A stretch of 64,000 bases of DNA, from the NCBI RefSeq assembly GCF_001612765.1, contig NZ_BDBB01000036.1:30360-94359 (forward strand). The letters are read 5' to 3'. The notes beneath the pieces were generated by a model that was not told the DNA's origin, ran no database searches, and was given only the letters and a program-made list of their open reading frames with translations. Shown here piece by piece: positions 16,439-23,410 of this stretch; the stretch's first letter is position 1, and each line of letters begins with the position of its first letter. Position numbers and translations under genes: made by a program. This stretch comes from Nocardia arthritidis NBRC 100137. Lineage in GTDB: Bacteria > Actinomycetota > Actinomycetes > Mycobacteriales > Mycobacteriaceae.

Positions 16439-17128
16439 TCAGATCCGACCGAGGGCTTCCAATCCGTCGAACACGGCTTCCGCGGTGTGGGTAGAGGGTG
16501 CGCATGCCAGCCTGGGCGGTCGGGCAGGTGGCCGGTTCTGCATGGCGATTCCGGAGGCGAGGGCACTCGCGCGTACGCTCTGGAACATCACGTGGCTGGT
16601 GTTGGCTTGGCCGATGAGCCGGTCCGCGGCTTTGCCGAGGAAGTACAGCTGGAAGAACCCGGGCAGCGTCGCACCGGATGTGGCTTGGAGTTCGTCGGTG
16701 ATGCGGTTGGTGGTGGTGATCAGTGAGTTGCCGATGGTGAAGAAGTCTCGGGTGTGCTCACCGTGGGTGTCGGTCGCGGCGATCGCGGCAGGGAAGTCGA
16801 TGAGCAGGTGGGCGTCCAGGGCGGTGGCGGCAGTGCGGCCCGGTGAGCGCGCTGGATCGGCGGCCATGGCGTAGTAGCGTTGCCAGCCCGCGGTGACCGG
16901 CCCGCTGGTGAGGTGGCCGTGCAGGTTCTGCAGGTATTGCCGGAAGAATTCGATGCTGACCGCCCGCGCCCACTGGGGGTCGTCGAGATCGCCGGCGTCC
17001 AGCAGCGGGTTCGCATCGCGCAGGATCTCGCGGTAGAAGACCGCGAAGATCCCGCGGCGATCGTGGCTGCCGGTGAGGATGGCGGTGATGCGGCCCATGC
17101 GCCGCTCACCGTCGTGCAGATCGGTCAC
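16439..17128 (-). CDS. DUF5995 family protein
   Basis: This protein of about 229 residues has the DUF5995 pattern: a FAVFYREILRDANPLLD start, DPQWARAVSIEFFRQYLQN, a W in the middle (VTAGWQRYY) and LDAHLLIDFPAAIAAT. The domain is found in actinobacteria and is mostly helical, without a known reaction. The GTG at 17128 is taken as the start; MGRITAIL ten codons later is an alternative. It lies 83 nt upstream of the kinase gene in the same direction and 58 nt downstream of the secreted protein, so the three genes may share a transcript. Confidence 0.65.
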   Translation of the reverse strand: MTDLHDGERRMGRITAILTGSHDRRGIFAVFYREILRDANPLLDAGDLDDPQWARAVSIEFFRQYLQNLHGHLTSGPVTAGWQRYYAMAADPARSPGRTAATALDAHLLIDFPAAIAATDTHGEHTRDFFTIGNSLITTTNRITDELQATSGATLPGFFQLYFLGKAADRLIGQANTSHVMFQSVRASALASGIAMQNRPPARPPRLACAPSTHTAEAVFDGLEALGRI

Positions 17129-17186
17129 ATCGATGGATTCACCGGCCCCGGGTATCCCACTGCGTTCGGGACACCCGGGGTGCGGG

Positions 17187-17897
17187 TCACGTCTGCGGGG
17201 TGGTCAGGGTGTTGAACATCTGGATGGCGCTGATGATCACCACGGGAGTACCGACTGCGATGGTGCCGATCGCGGTGCCGAGTCCGGCGGCCAGGGCGGC
17301 TCCGGCGATACAGCCGCCGGGCGCGCCCACCAGGAACGCGGGCGGCATGAGTGTGGTGCCGACGATGGCTCCGGCGACACAGCCGATGCCCAACCCCAGT
17401 GCGGCGCCGACCATTCCGCCGATGGCGGTGGCCAGGCCGATCTGGATTCCGGCCACACCGAGTGCGCCGTTGAACTCGTCCTGCGTCGCGATGTGCGTCA
17501 GCTGCGGCCCCGGCGCGGTAATGGCTGCGGCGGGGTTTGTGCTGGGGGTGAGTGTGACGGTGCGGGCGTCGGTGTCGATGTGGGCGGCGATCGGCCAGGT
17601 CTTGTTGTCGAGTTGGTAGGTCAGCGGCATACCGAACGCGAGATTGCCGGTGTCGTCGAGGATTTCGAACCGATCACCATGGGTGCTCAACCGGCCCGAA
17701 TCGGTGCGCAACACGATCGAGCGGTCGACGAGGGTGGCGTTGTAGCCGATGCCCGCGGAGACGTTGCTGATCGCGGTGTCCGGCCGCGGCGCGTCGGCGT
17801 GATCCTGTGCCCAGGCGGTCGCGGTGGTTGCGGCGGTGATTATGGCCGCGGCAAGGGTGACAGCGACGGTGGCACGGAAACTCTTCGGATTCTTCAT
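17187..17897 (-). CDS. Secreted glycine-zipper protein
   Basis: This 236-residue exported protein has a Sec signal peptide (MKNPKSFRATVAVTLAAAII ... TAWA, cleavage near residue 31). A soluble beta-rich region of about 100 residues follows, with GDRFEILDDTGNLAFGMPLTY and TWPIAAHIDTDARTVTLTP. The last roughly 85 residues are Gly/Ala-rich hydrophobic glycine zippers (GMVGAALGLGIGCVAGAIVG; GGCIAGAALAAGLGTAIGTIA), which may insert in the mycolate outer membrane or assemble into oligomers. I recall many Nocardia hypothetical proteins with this layout. The start at 17897 has AAGGA 7 nt upstream; the longer ATG at 17918 lacks one. Confidence 0.7.
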   Translation of the reverse strand: MKNPKSFRATVAVTLAAAIITAATTATAWAQDHADAPRPDTAISNVSAGIGYNATLVDRSIVLRTDSGRLSTHGDRFEILDDTGNLAFGMPLTYQLDNKTWPIAAHIDTDARTVTLTPSTNPAAAITAPGPQLTHIATQDEFNGALGVAGIQIGLATAIGGMVGAALGLGIGCVAGAIVGTTLMPPAFLVGAPGGCIAGAALAAGLGTAIGTIAVGTPVVIISAIQMFNTLTTPQT

Positions 17898-18091
17898 CAG
17901 GAATTCCTTCTCGGACATCTATCCGCAGGGACTCGCGGTCGGTGTGAACCGCTGGAGTGGAACGGGTTTCGCTATGACCACTCGGCTGCGGCCGACGACG
18001 ACGCCCGGGTGACGAGGTCGAGCGCCAGCCAGTTCCGGGCCGAGGGAAGTGCCGCCAGGGCCCTGGTGCGCGCGCTGACCATTTCTGCCAA

Positions 18092-19489
18092 CTAGCCGGT
18101 GATTTCCTTGGCGGCGCGTAGTCCGGAGTTGTAGGCGCCGTGGACGGTGCCGAAGGATGTGCGGTTGGTGGCTTCTCCGGCGAAGTGGACGCGGTCGTCG
18201 ATGTCGGCGGCGAGATGGTCGCGCATCTGGGGGGTGGAGCCGACTTTGTTGAAGGAGTACGAGCCGTGGGCGTAGGGGTCGGTAGACCAGCGGGTGATCT
18301 GGTAGTCGATGGGTGCGGGGATGTCGGGTCCGTAGATGGTGCGCAGGGTTGCCATGGCGCTGGCGACGAGGTCGGTGTCGGACCAGGTTTCGCTGGTGCG
18401 GCCGAAGTCGGCGGCATTGAACCCCAACAAAATTGGCTGGTCGGCGGCGCGGGCGTAGTTGATCCACTGCCCCCACCGTCCGGCCTTGTCCAGGCTCGGC
18501 ACGTAGTTCAGCCAGTCGGTGTCGGCCCAGAACTCGGTGGGGAATCGCAGATAGCATTTGTCGAGCACACCCATACCGAGCTTGCCGATCGCGGTGGTCT
18601 TGTCGGCGGGCAGGCCGGGACCGAATTCGACTGCGCCGCTCTGCAATACCCCCAGTGGTAGCGTGACCACGACGTGGTCGCCGTCGAAGGTGGCGGTGGC
18701 GGTGGCGGTGACGACGGTGACGCCGCTATCGTTCCAGTCGATATTTTCGACGACTTGTCCGGTGTGGACGGTGAGCCCTCTGGCGAGGTAGTCGGTGATC
18801 GCGCCATAGCCGCTCGGGAACAGCACGTCCTTGCCTCTGATCTTGTCGCCGTCGTCGAAGTACAGGCTCGACAGGTCATCGACGCTGCCGGAGTACTCGT
18901 GCTCGTAGTCGTTGAGCAGCGAGTCGACCAGCGCCTTGTCACGGCCGGACAGCGCCGGCCAGTTCACCGCCCGCTGCGCCACGGCTCGCAGTGACGCATC
19001 CCGAGCCTCGTCGTCGTCCTCTTCCTGGGCGTCGGTGAGGGCTTCGGCGATCTGGGTGCGCCAGTGTTCGATCGCCGCGGCGGTGGCCTTGTCGACCTCT
19101 TCGCCGTCGGTGCCGTACTCGGTGCCGCTGTCGAGGCTGGTCGCCACCGTGCGCGCGCCGGCCTTGCGGGCCAGCTCGGTGATGGGGTTGCCGTCGACGC
19201 CGTGGATCCAGGACGCGCCGAGGTCGACCGGGACATCCGCCCATTGGGTGCTGGTCCAGATCCGGCCGCCGATACGGTCGCGGGCCTCAAGCACCACCAC
19301 GTCCTGACCGCGATCGGCCAGGGTACGGGCCGCGGCCAGCCCGGCGATCCCCGCGCCGACCACGATCACTCGACGCCGCCCGCCCGCCGGAGTGGTGCCG
19401 GAATCGTCGTCGCCGCAGGCGGCCAAAGCCAGCAGCGCAAGAGCCGATAGACCGGTCGTCTGCAGGAACCGGCGACGGTGCATCGTCAT
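18092..19489 (-). CDS. Tat-exported flavin amine oxidase lipoprotein
   Basis: This 465-residue flavoprotein would oxidise an amine (polyamine or monoamine type) outside the membrane. The N-terminus has a twin-arginine signal (HRRRFLQTTGL) and a lipobox (ALAAC, about residue 25). Then come the FAD dinucleotide motif (VIVVGAGIAGLAAARTLADRG) and the ARDRIGGRIWT block. The C-terminal flavin motif is DRVHFAGEATNRTSFGTVHGA. The folded, FAD-loaded export by Tat fits. The ATG at 19489 gives the proper Tat n-region; a longer frame to 19585 does not. It is divergent from a TetR gene with an operator between, which suggests substrate-induced expression. Confidence 0.88.
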   Translation of the reverse strand: MTMHRRRFLQTTGLSALALLALAACGDDDSGTTPAGGRRRVIVVGAGIAGLAAARTLADRGQDVVVLEARDRIGGRIWTSTQWADVPVDLGASWIHGVDGNPITELARKAGARTVATSLDSGTEYGTDGEEVDKATAAAIEHWRTQIAEALTDAQEEDDDEARDASLRAVAQRAVNWPALSGRDKALVDSLLNDYEHEYSGSVDDLSSLYFDDGDKIRGKDVLFPSGYGAITDYLARGLTVHTGQVVENIDWNDSGVTVVTATATATFDGDHVVVTLPLGVLQSGAVEFGPGLPADKTTAIGKLGMGVLDKCYLRFPTEFWADTDWLNYVPSLDKAGRWGQWINYARAADQPILLGFNAADFGRTSETWSDTDLVASAMATLRTIYGPDIPAPIDYQITRWSTDPYAHGSYSFNKVGSTPQMRDHLAADIDDRVHFAGEATNRTSFGTVHGAYNSGLRAAKEITG

Positions 19490-19576
19490 GGCCACCGAAC
19501 CAATCTGTCGCCGACTTCGCCCGCGGGCTCGGTCATCACGACCTCGTAGTGAAATACTGATTCGCAAAAGAATATA

Positions 19577-19596
19577 TTGATACATCCGTGTGTCAA
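19577..19596. promoter_or_regulatory. TetR-type operator between amine oxidase and TetR
   Basis: TTGATACA-TCCG-TGTGTCAA is an inverted repeat with one mismatch in eight pairs, located 27 bp before the TetR ATG and 88 bp before the amine oxidase start. Its position fits control of both divergent genes. Confidence 0.6.
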
Positions 19597-19622
19597 ATGA
19601 GACCTATGGAGTTCGTGTAACG

Positions 19623-20189
19623 ATGCGTACCGATGCGGCGCAAGTGCTGGATTCGGCGATCCCGGTCCTGGCCAAGGACCGCGGAGCGTCGATGCAGGTC
19701 ATCGCCACCCGCGCGGGGATCAGCCGCGCCACGCTGACCCGCATGTTCCCGACCCGCCAGCTACTCGTGCAGGCCATGGCCGCCAAGATCCTCGACGACT
19801 GCGACCAGGCTCTGACCCGCGCCGAAACCCACACCGGCTTCACCGACCAGGTCCTGGCCACCCTCGTCGCCGAGTACCGGCCCTTCGCGCAACTGTGGAA
19901 CCTGGTCTACGTCGAACCCGACGTGCTCGGCGCACCAGAGGCGACCGAACGCGCCGAGGAGATCTTCGCCCGCACCGTCGCGCTGCTGGCCACCGGGCAG
20001 GACGCGAGGGTATTGCGCAGCGACATGCCCGCCACCTGGCTGGCCTCCACCTTCTGCGGACTGGCCGAAACCGCGTGGGAACTCACCCTCGAAGGCCACA
20101 TGGGCACCCGCCAAGCCCCCGACTTCATCACCACCGTCCTGCTCCACGGCCTGCGCACCCCCACCGCGTTGGCACCCCGGGCACGGTGA
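19623..20189 (+). CDS. TetR/AcrR-family regulator of the amine oxidase locus
   Basis: This 188-residue regulator has a TetR HTH (ASMQVIATRAGISRATLTRMFPTRQLLV, about 25-53) and a helical C-terminal domain (AQLWNLVYVEPDVLGAPEATERAEEIF) of no specific class. I start it at ATG 19623, because an in-frame GTG at 19590 lies within the operator palindrome. It is divergent from the amine oxidase gene. Local repression of that gene is inferred from position. It is the last intact gene inside the inverted-repeat-bounded segment. Confidence 0.85.
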   Translation: MRTDAAQVLDSAIPVLAKDRGASMQVIATRAGISRATLTRMFPTRQLLVQAMAAKILDDCDQALTRAETHTGFTDQVLATLVAEYRPFAQLWNLVYVEPDVLGAPEATERAEEIFARTVALLATGQDARVLRSDMPATWLASTFCGLAETAWELTLEGHMGTRQAPDFITTVLLHGLRTPTALAPRAR

Positions 20190-20303
20190 CCACGCCACGC
20201 CCCGCCGGCAGCACCAGATATCGCATCCGGGGCCACCGCCACCGGGATGACCGGAAACGTGCAATGCCGTAGGTTACTCGCGGGTATCACTAGGAGGTAC
20301 ATC

Positions 20304-20468
20304 GTGCCCGGCATGATCGGCACAGCCGACGCGACACCGGTCGCGATCACGGGCACGACCCTGATCAAGCCGCGGCTGCGCGGCTGGATCCACACCTGGG
20401 CGGTCGCCGTCACGGCGATCGGGATGATCACATTGGTCGCCGAACCGCTCCAGCTCGACCCGCGACAA
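20304..20468 (+). pseudogene. Truncated hemolysin III / TrhA-like N-terminus
   Basis: A GTG at 20304 follows a strong AGGAGG by 8 nt. The first 50 residues include IKPRLRGWIHTWAVAVTAIGMITLV, like the K-P-LRGWLH opening and first helix of hemolysin III family membrane proteins. After about residue 55 the frame turns into low-complexity sequence and runs through the right inverted repeat, so the rest of the gene is missing. It may be a gene interrupted when the segment was inserted or rearranged. Confidence 0.35.
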
Positions 20469-20597
20469 CACACCGAACCGGCCGTACCCGCCCCCGCCCT
20501 CATCACCCACAAACCGACATGCAATCACCACACGCCCGCCAGCGCCCGCCGATCCAGCGAATTGACCTCCACAGCAAAGCGTTTCGGCTACCAGCAC

Positions 20598-20635
20598 CCA
20601 CTAGCGCCAGTTTCCGCTCAACTGGACCCCACATG
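20598..20635 (-). repeat. 38-bp terminal inverted repeat, right copy (core copy C)
   Basis: This is the inverted partner of 13396-13433. The core on the plus strand is CCAGTT-TCCGCTC-AACTGG (20607-20625). It marks the right end of a 7.24-kb segment. Confidence 0.75.
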
Positions 20636-21101
20636 CCTTCAGGGCACCCAGTGCGATCGCGGAGACGGGATGTCAGCGGGTTCACCTCCGCTGCGGCTGG
20701 CTCGGACGGTGCGCCATGGGCATCTCGACCATGCCGCCGACTGCCGCTCGGGGGGTGTTGTCGGGGTCGGGAGGCGGAAGGAGACCGGTGTTGTCCATAA
20801 CCATGACCTGTCGGCGTCAGTGCGCCGACCGCTGACTCCGGCCACGCGCGCAGCGGCTCGCCCATCAGTACGTCACCGTGGCCGGCGCGGACGATATCGA
20901 CGTCCAGCGCCTCGGAAGCGGCACAACCTCGGGGAGGAGAGAGCGGCCAGTGAAACTTCCGTCCGGTTCCGATTCCCGTAGGTGGCCAGTTCGCGTAGAT
21001 GGGCACATTGTCAGCAAATACTTTGAACGCGCGGTAATGGCCTTGGCTGACAGGTCGTTCCGCGTCGAAGGTCGACGCCGGGGATTGCTTGCCGGGCCGT
21101 T
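20636..21101. other. Intergenic region, nothing recognised
   Basis: In 466 bases between the right inverted repeat and the oxygenase stop codon I see no gene, repeat or RNA structure I can support. Confidence 0.5.
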
Positions 21102-22376
21102 CTACTGACGGGGCCGGATGATGATCGCCGCGCGCCTGTACCAGAAATTTGCGGTGTTTCCTTCATTGCCCATGTAACCCTCGATCTCCGACGCGAACGG
21201 CTCGAACGCGGAATTCGATCCGCCCGTACACAACTCCTCATCCCGGACCTCCCGCACGGCGGGCTCACCGGCCGCCCCTGACCGGTCGATCAGCCACGTC
21301 AATGTGATGGTCGACCAGCGCAGCTCGCCGAGATCTTCCGATCCCGGGACCAAAGGAAGGCTGGAGCGCACCGGAAAGCTCGCGGGGTCATCGGGCACAG
21401 GCTCCACCATTTCCCCGTCTTCATCGAACTCCATGTCAGCGCTTTCGACGCATTTCCACCCGTCCTCAACGCGCTCCCAACGTTGACGATAGATCATCAT
21501 CCACGAGGTGTAGTCCTCCTCGTAGGAGTCCTCGACCTCCGCGAGCGCCAGCGACGTATCGTATCCCGCGATGTCGGCCGCCGCGAGCATCAACCCAGCA
21601 CGTGCAGCATCGCCGCCCTTGAGCTGATCCCACCCGAATCCGTGCTGGGAATACTGATGATCCAACAGGTAGACGAGTTGACGAGGTGGGCGTTTCGCCG
21701 GCTCACGGTGCAAAGGCCACGTCGACAATTCCATCGGTGTGGTGAAATGCGCGCGTAACTGCTCGGCAAGTAACGCGACCGACGGATGCATGGCGAAAGC
21801 GGCGGGGTCCGGGCCGGTACGCCCCTTCGCCACCAAGTTGTAGGTCAGCGTGATCCGGAAACCGTCGGTGACCGGCAGCACCTCATGCTCGCAGTCGCCA
21901 TAGAACGCGACGCAAGACAGCTCCTCCGGCGAACCCTGGTCGGTGACCTTCGTCCCCTGCTGCTCGATCACCAGCTCCCCGCCGGCGAACGCCGAAGGCA
22001 GAGTCACCACCAACGTGCCGATCATGTCGTCGGCCTTCTCCGAATCCTGATGACGCTGAAAGAATTGTCCCGGCTCATACACCAGCATCGAATGCAGCTC
22101 CGCCGACAACTCGCAGTCCGGCGCCAGACCCAGCTCGGCCCGCAGTTTGTCCAGCATGGGCAGCAACGTCTCGCGCCACTGCCGCTCGTCGACCGTTACC
22201 CGGTCCGGCGGAACCTCCCATGTGTCGCGCACGTTCGCGTCCAATAGGGTCTGCTCGCGCAATCCATACCGCGCCGGCCGCGCGACCTCGCACAGTCGCC
22301 GCGCCTGGGCCGGCGTCACCGGCAACCGGATCGGCCCCACCCCATCTACCTCGATCACCAGGTTCTCCGCCGACAC
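21102..22376 (-). CDS. 2OG-Fe(II) oxygenase, 5' end frameshifted
   Basis: This is a 424-residue prolyl-4-hydroxylase-like dioxygenase. The iron ligands are visible as His and Asp in FFQRHQDSEK (about 112-121) and His in YGDCEHEV, with the 2-oxoglutarate-binding Arg in GFRITLTYNL. Related actinobacterial proteins begin with about 27 more residues and continue GSFAARR into the VEGVGPIRLPV block. Here that beginning exists in another frame from ATG 22458 (MTDKALRVIGELMGSV), and removing one base from the TTTT run (plus-strand 22392-22395) would join them exactly. The gene is therefore a recent frameshift mutant, a sequencing error, or now starts at the GTG at 22376. Substrate is unknown. Confidence 0.8.
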   Translation of the reverse strand: MSAENLVIEVDGVGPIRLPVTPAQARRLCEVARPARYGLREQTLLDANVRDTWEVPPDRVTVDERQWRETLLPMLDKLRAELGLAPDCELSAELHSMLVYEPGQFFQRHQDSEKADDMIGTLVVTLPSAFAGGELVIEQQGTKVTDQGSPEELSCVAFYGDCEHEVLPVTDGFRITLTYNLVAKGRTGPDPAAFAMHPSVALLAEQLRAHFTTPMELSTWPLHREPAKRPPRQLVYLLDHQYSQHGFGWDQLKGGDAARAGLMLAAADIAGYDTSLALAEVEDSYEEDYTSWMMIYRQRWERVEDGWKCVESADMEFDEDGEMVEPVPDDPASFPVRSSLPLVPGSEDLGELRWSTITLTWLIDRSGAAGEPAVREVRDEELCTGGSNSAFEPFASEIEGYMGNEGNTANFWYRRAAIIIRPRQ

Positions 22377-22458
22377 CGTCCGCCGCGCAGCAAAATGAAC
22401 CCGTCGACGGCACCGAACCCATGAGCTCGCCGATCACCCGTAAAGCCTTGTCCGTCAT
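22377..22458 (-). pseudogene. Out-of-frame N-terminus of the 2OG oxygenase
   Basis: ATG 22458 opens MTDKALRVIGELMGSVPSTG and then reads out of register into the following gene. A one-base deletion in the homopolymer at 22392-22395 restores continuity (GSF-AARR-TVSAEN). No other stop or change is needed. Confidence 0.7.
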
Positions 22459-23389
22459 GCACTTCTCCCATGCTCGAAAACGTTCGCGGGCATACTCTCA
22501 GGGCCCACTGACGATCCAGCCCCTATACCGCAAAACTTCGGAATATCGGGGACTGTGAGTTCGGTCGAGCCCCGGGCCGGTCTGCACCGTACGCAGGTAA
22601 GCCACTACCGCACTACAAAGGCCCGGTTGCAGGGTCTCAGCTCGTCGATCCGCCCACCGGGACCCCGGACGCCACTCCGGGGTCGTGGAGCATGGCGCGA
22701 ACGACCGCGACCAGTTGCGCGCGACTGGGGATGGATCCGGGCTATTCCGTTGACGACCACACTCCTACGAATCTGTCGAGTGGACAGCGGTGGTAGCTGG
22801 TGCCGTGAGAAGGTGGATCTATCGCTCGGCAAGTCGGCCGGCAGACCACCCCGCATGACCGAACGCGATCAGCCGTTCGACGACAGCGATCCGCCTTCTG
22901 GGAAGACGACCGCCTGCGTATCGAACAGTCCGCAGGCGTCGCGGGTGAGATTCAATTCGGCTTCCAACGCGGCTGCGTCGCAGTCGACGGTGTACCGACC
23001 GTGGCGGCCGGCCTCACCGAGCAACCAGGTGCTGCCGACTCAGTTCGTGTGCGGGTGGTTCTTGTGCGGGTGCCTGATGGAGCTGGCATCTGTTCCTCGG
23101 ACAGAAGCGGATGATGTTCGTCGTCGACTTGCTTTCCCAGCGCAGCCATCAGACGCGGAGATAGGGGATCCCAGTAGAACCCGCCGCCTCGTGTGCGCAG
23201 CCGGACAAGGCAGTTGTCGCCCGCACCGCCAAGTGGTGGGCGATTCGGTCGAGGTTCGTCGCCCAACGGCGCTCATGGATGGTCATCACCACCGTTACAG
23301 TGAACGTCGAAATTCGTCGATACCAACATCTTCCGCGCGATGGTGGTGTCGAATTGCCCTTGATCGACGGTGTTTGTGGATGGCCGATG
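22459..23389. other. Non-coding region holding a decayed minus-strand gene
   Basis: No intact gene is present in 931 bases. The middle part holds the remnant listed at 22850-23290; the flanks show no recognised feature. Confidence 0.5.
22850..23290 (-). pseudogene. Decayed unrecognised gene, several frames
   Basis: Minus-strand frames read as protein in pieces: AHHLA, then RLRTRGGGFYWDPLSPRLMA and HPLLSEEQMPAP, then STWLLGEAGRHGRYTVDCDA and LTRDACGLFDTQAVVFPEGG. The pieces are in the same order on one strand but in different frames, so this is one gene with several frameshifts. I do not recognise the family. Confidence 0.5.
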
Positions 23390-23410
23390 TAACTAGTTAG
23401 GAGTACCCGC

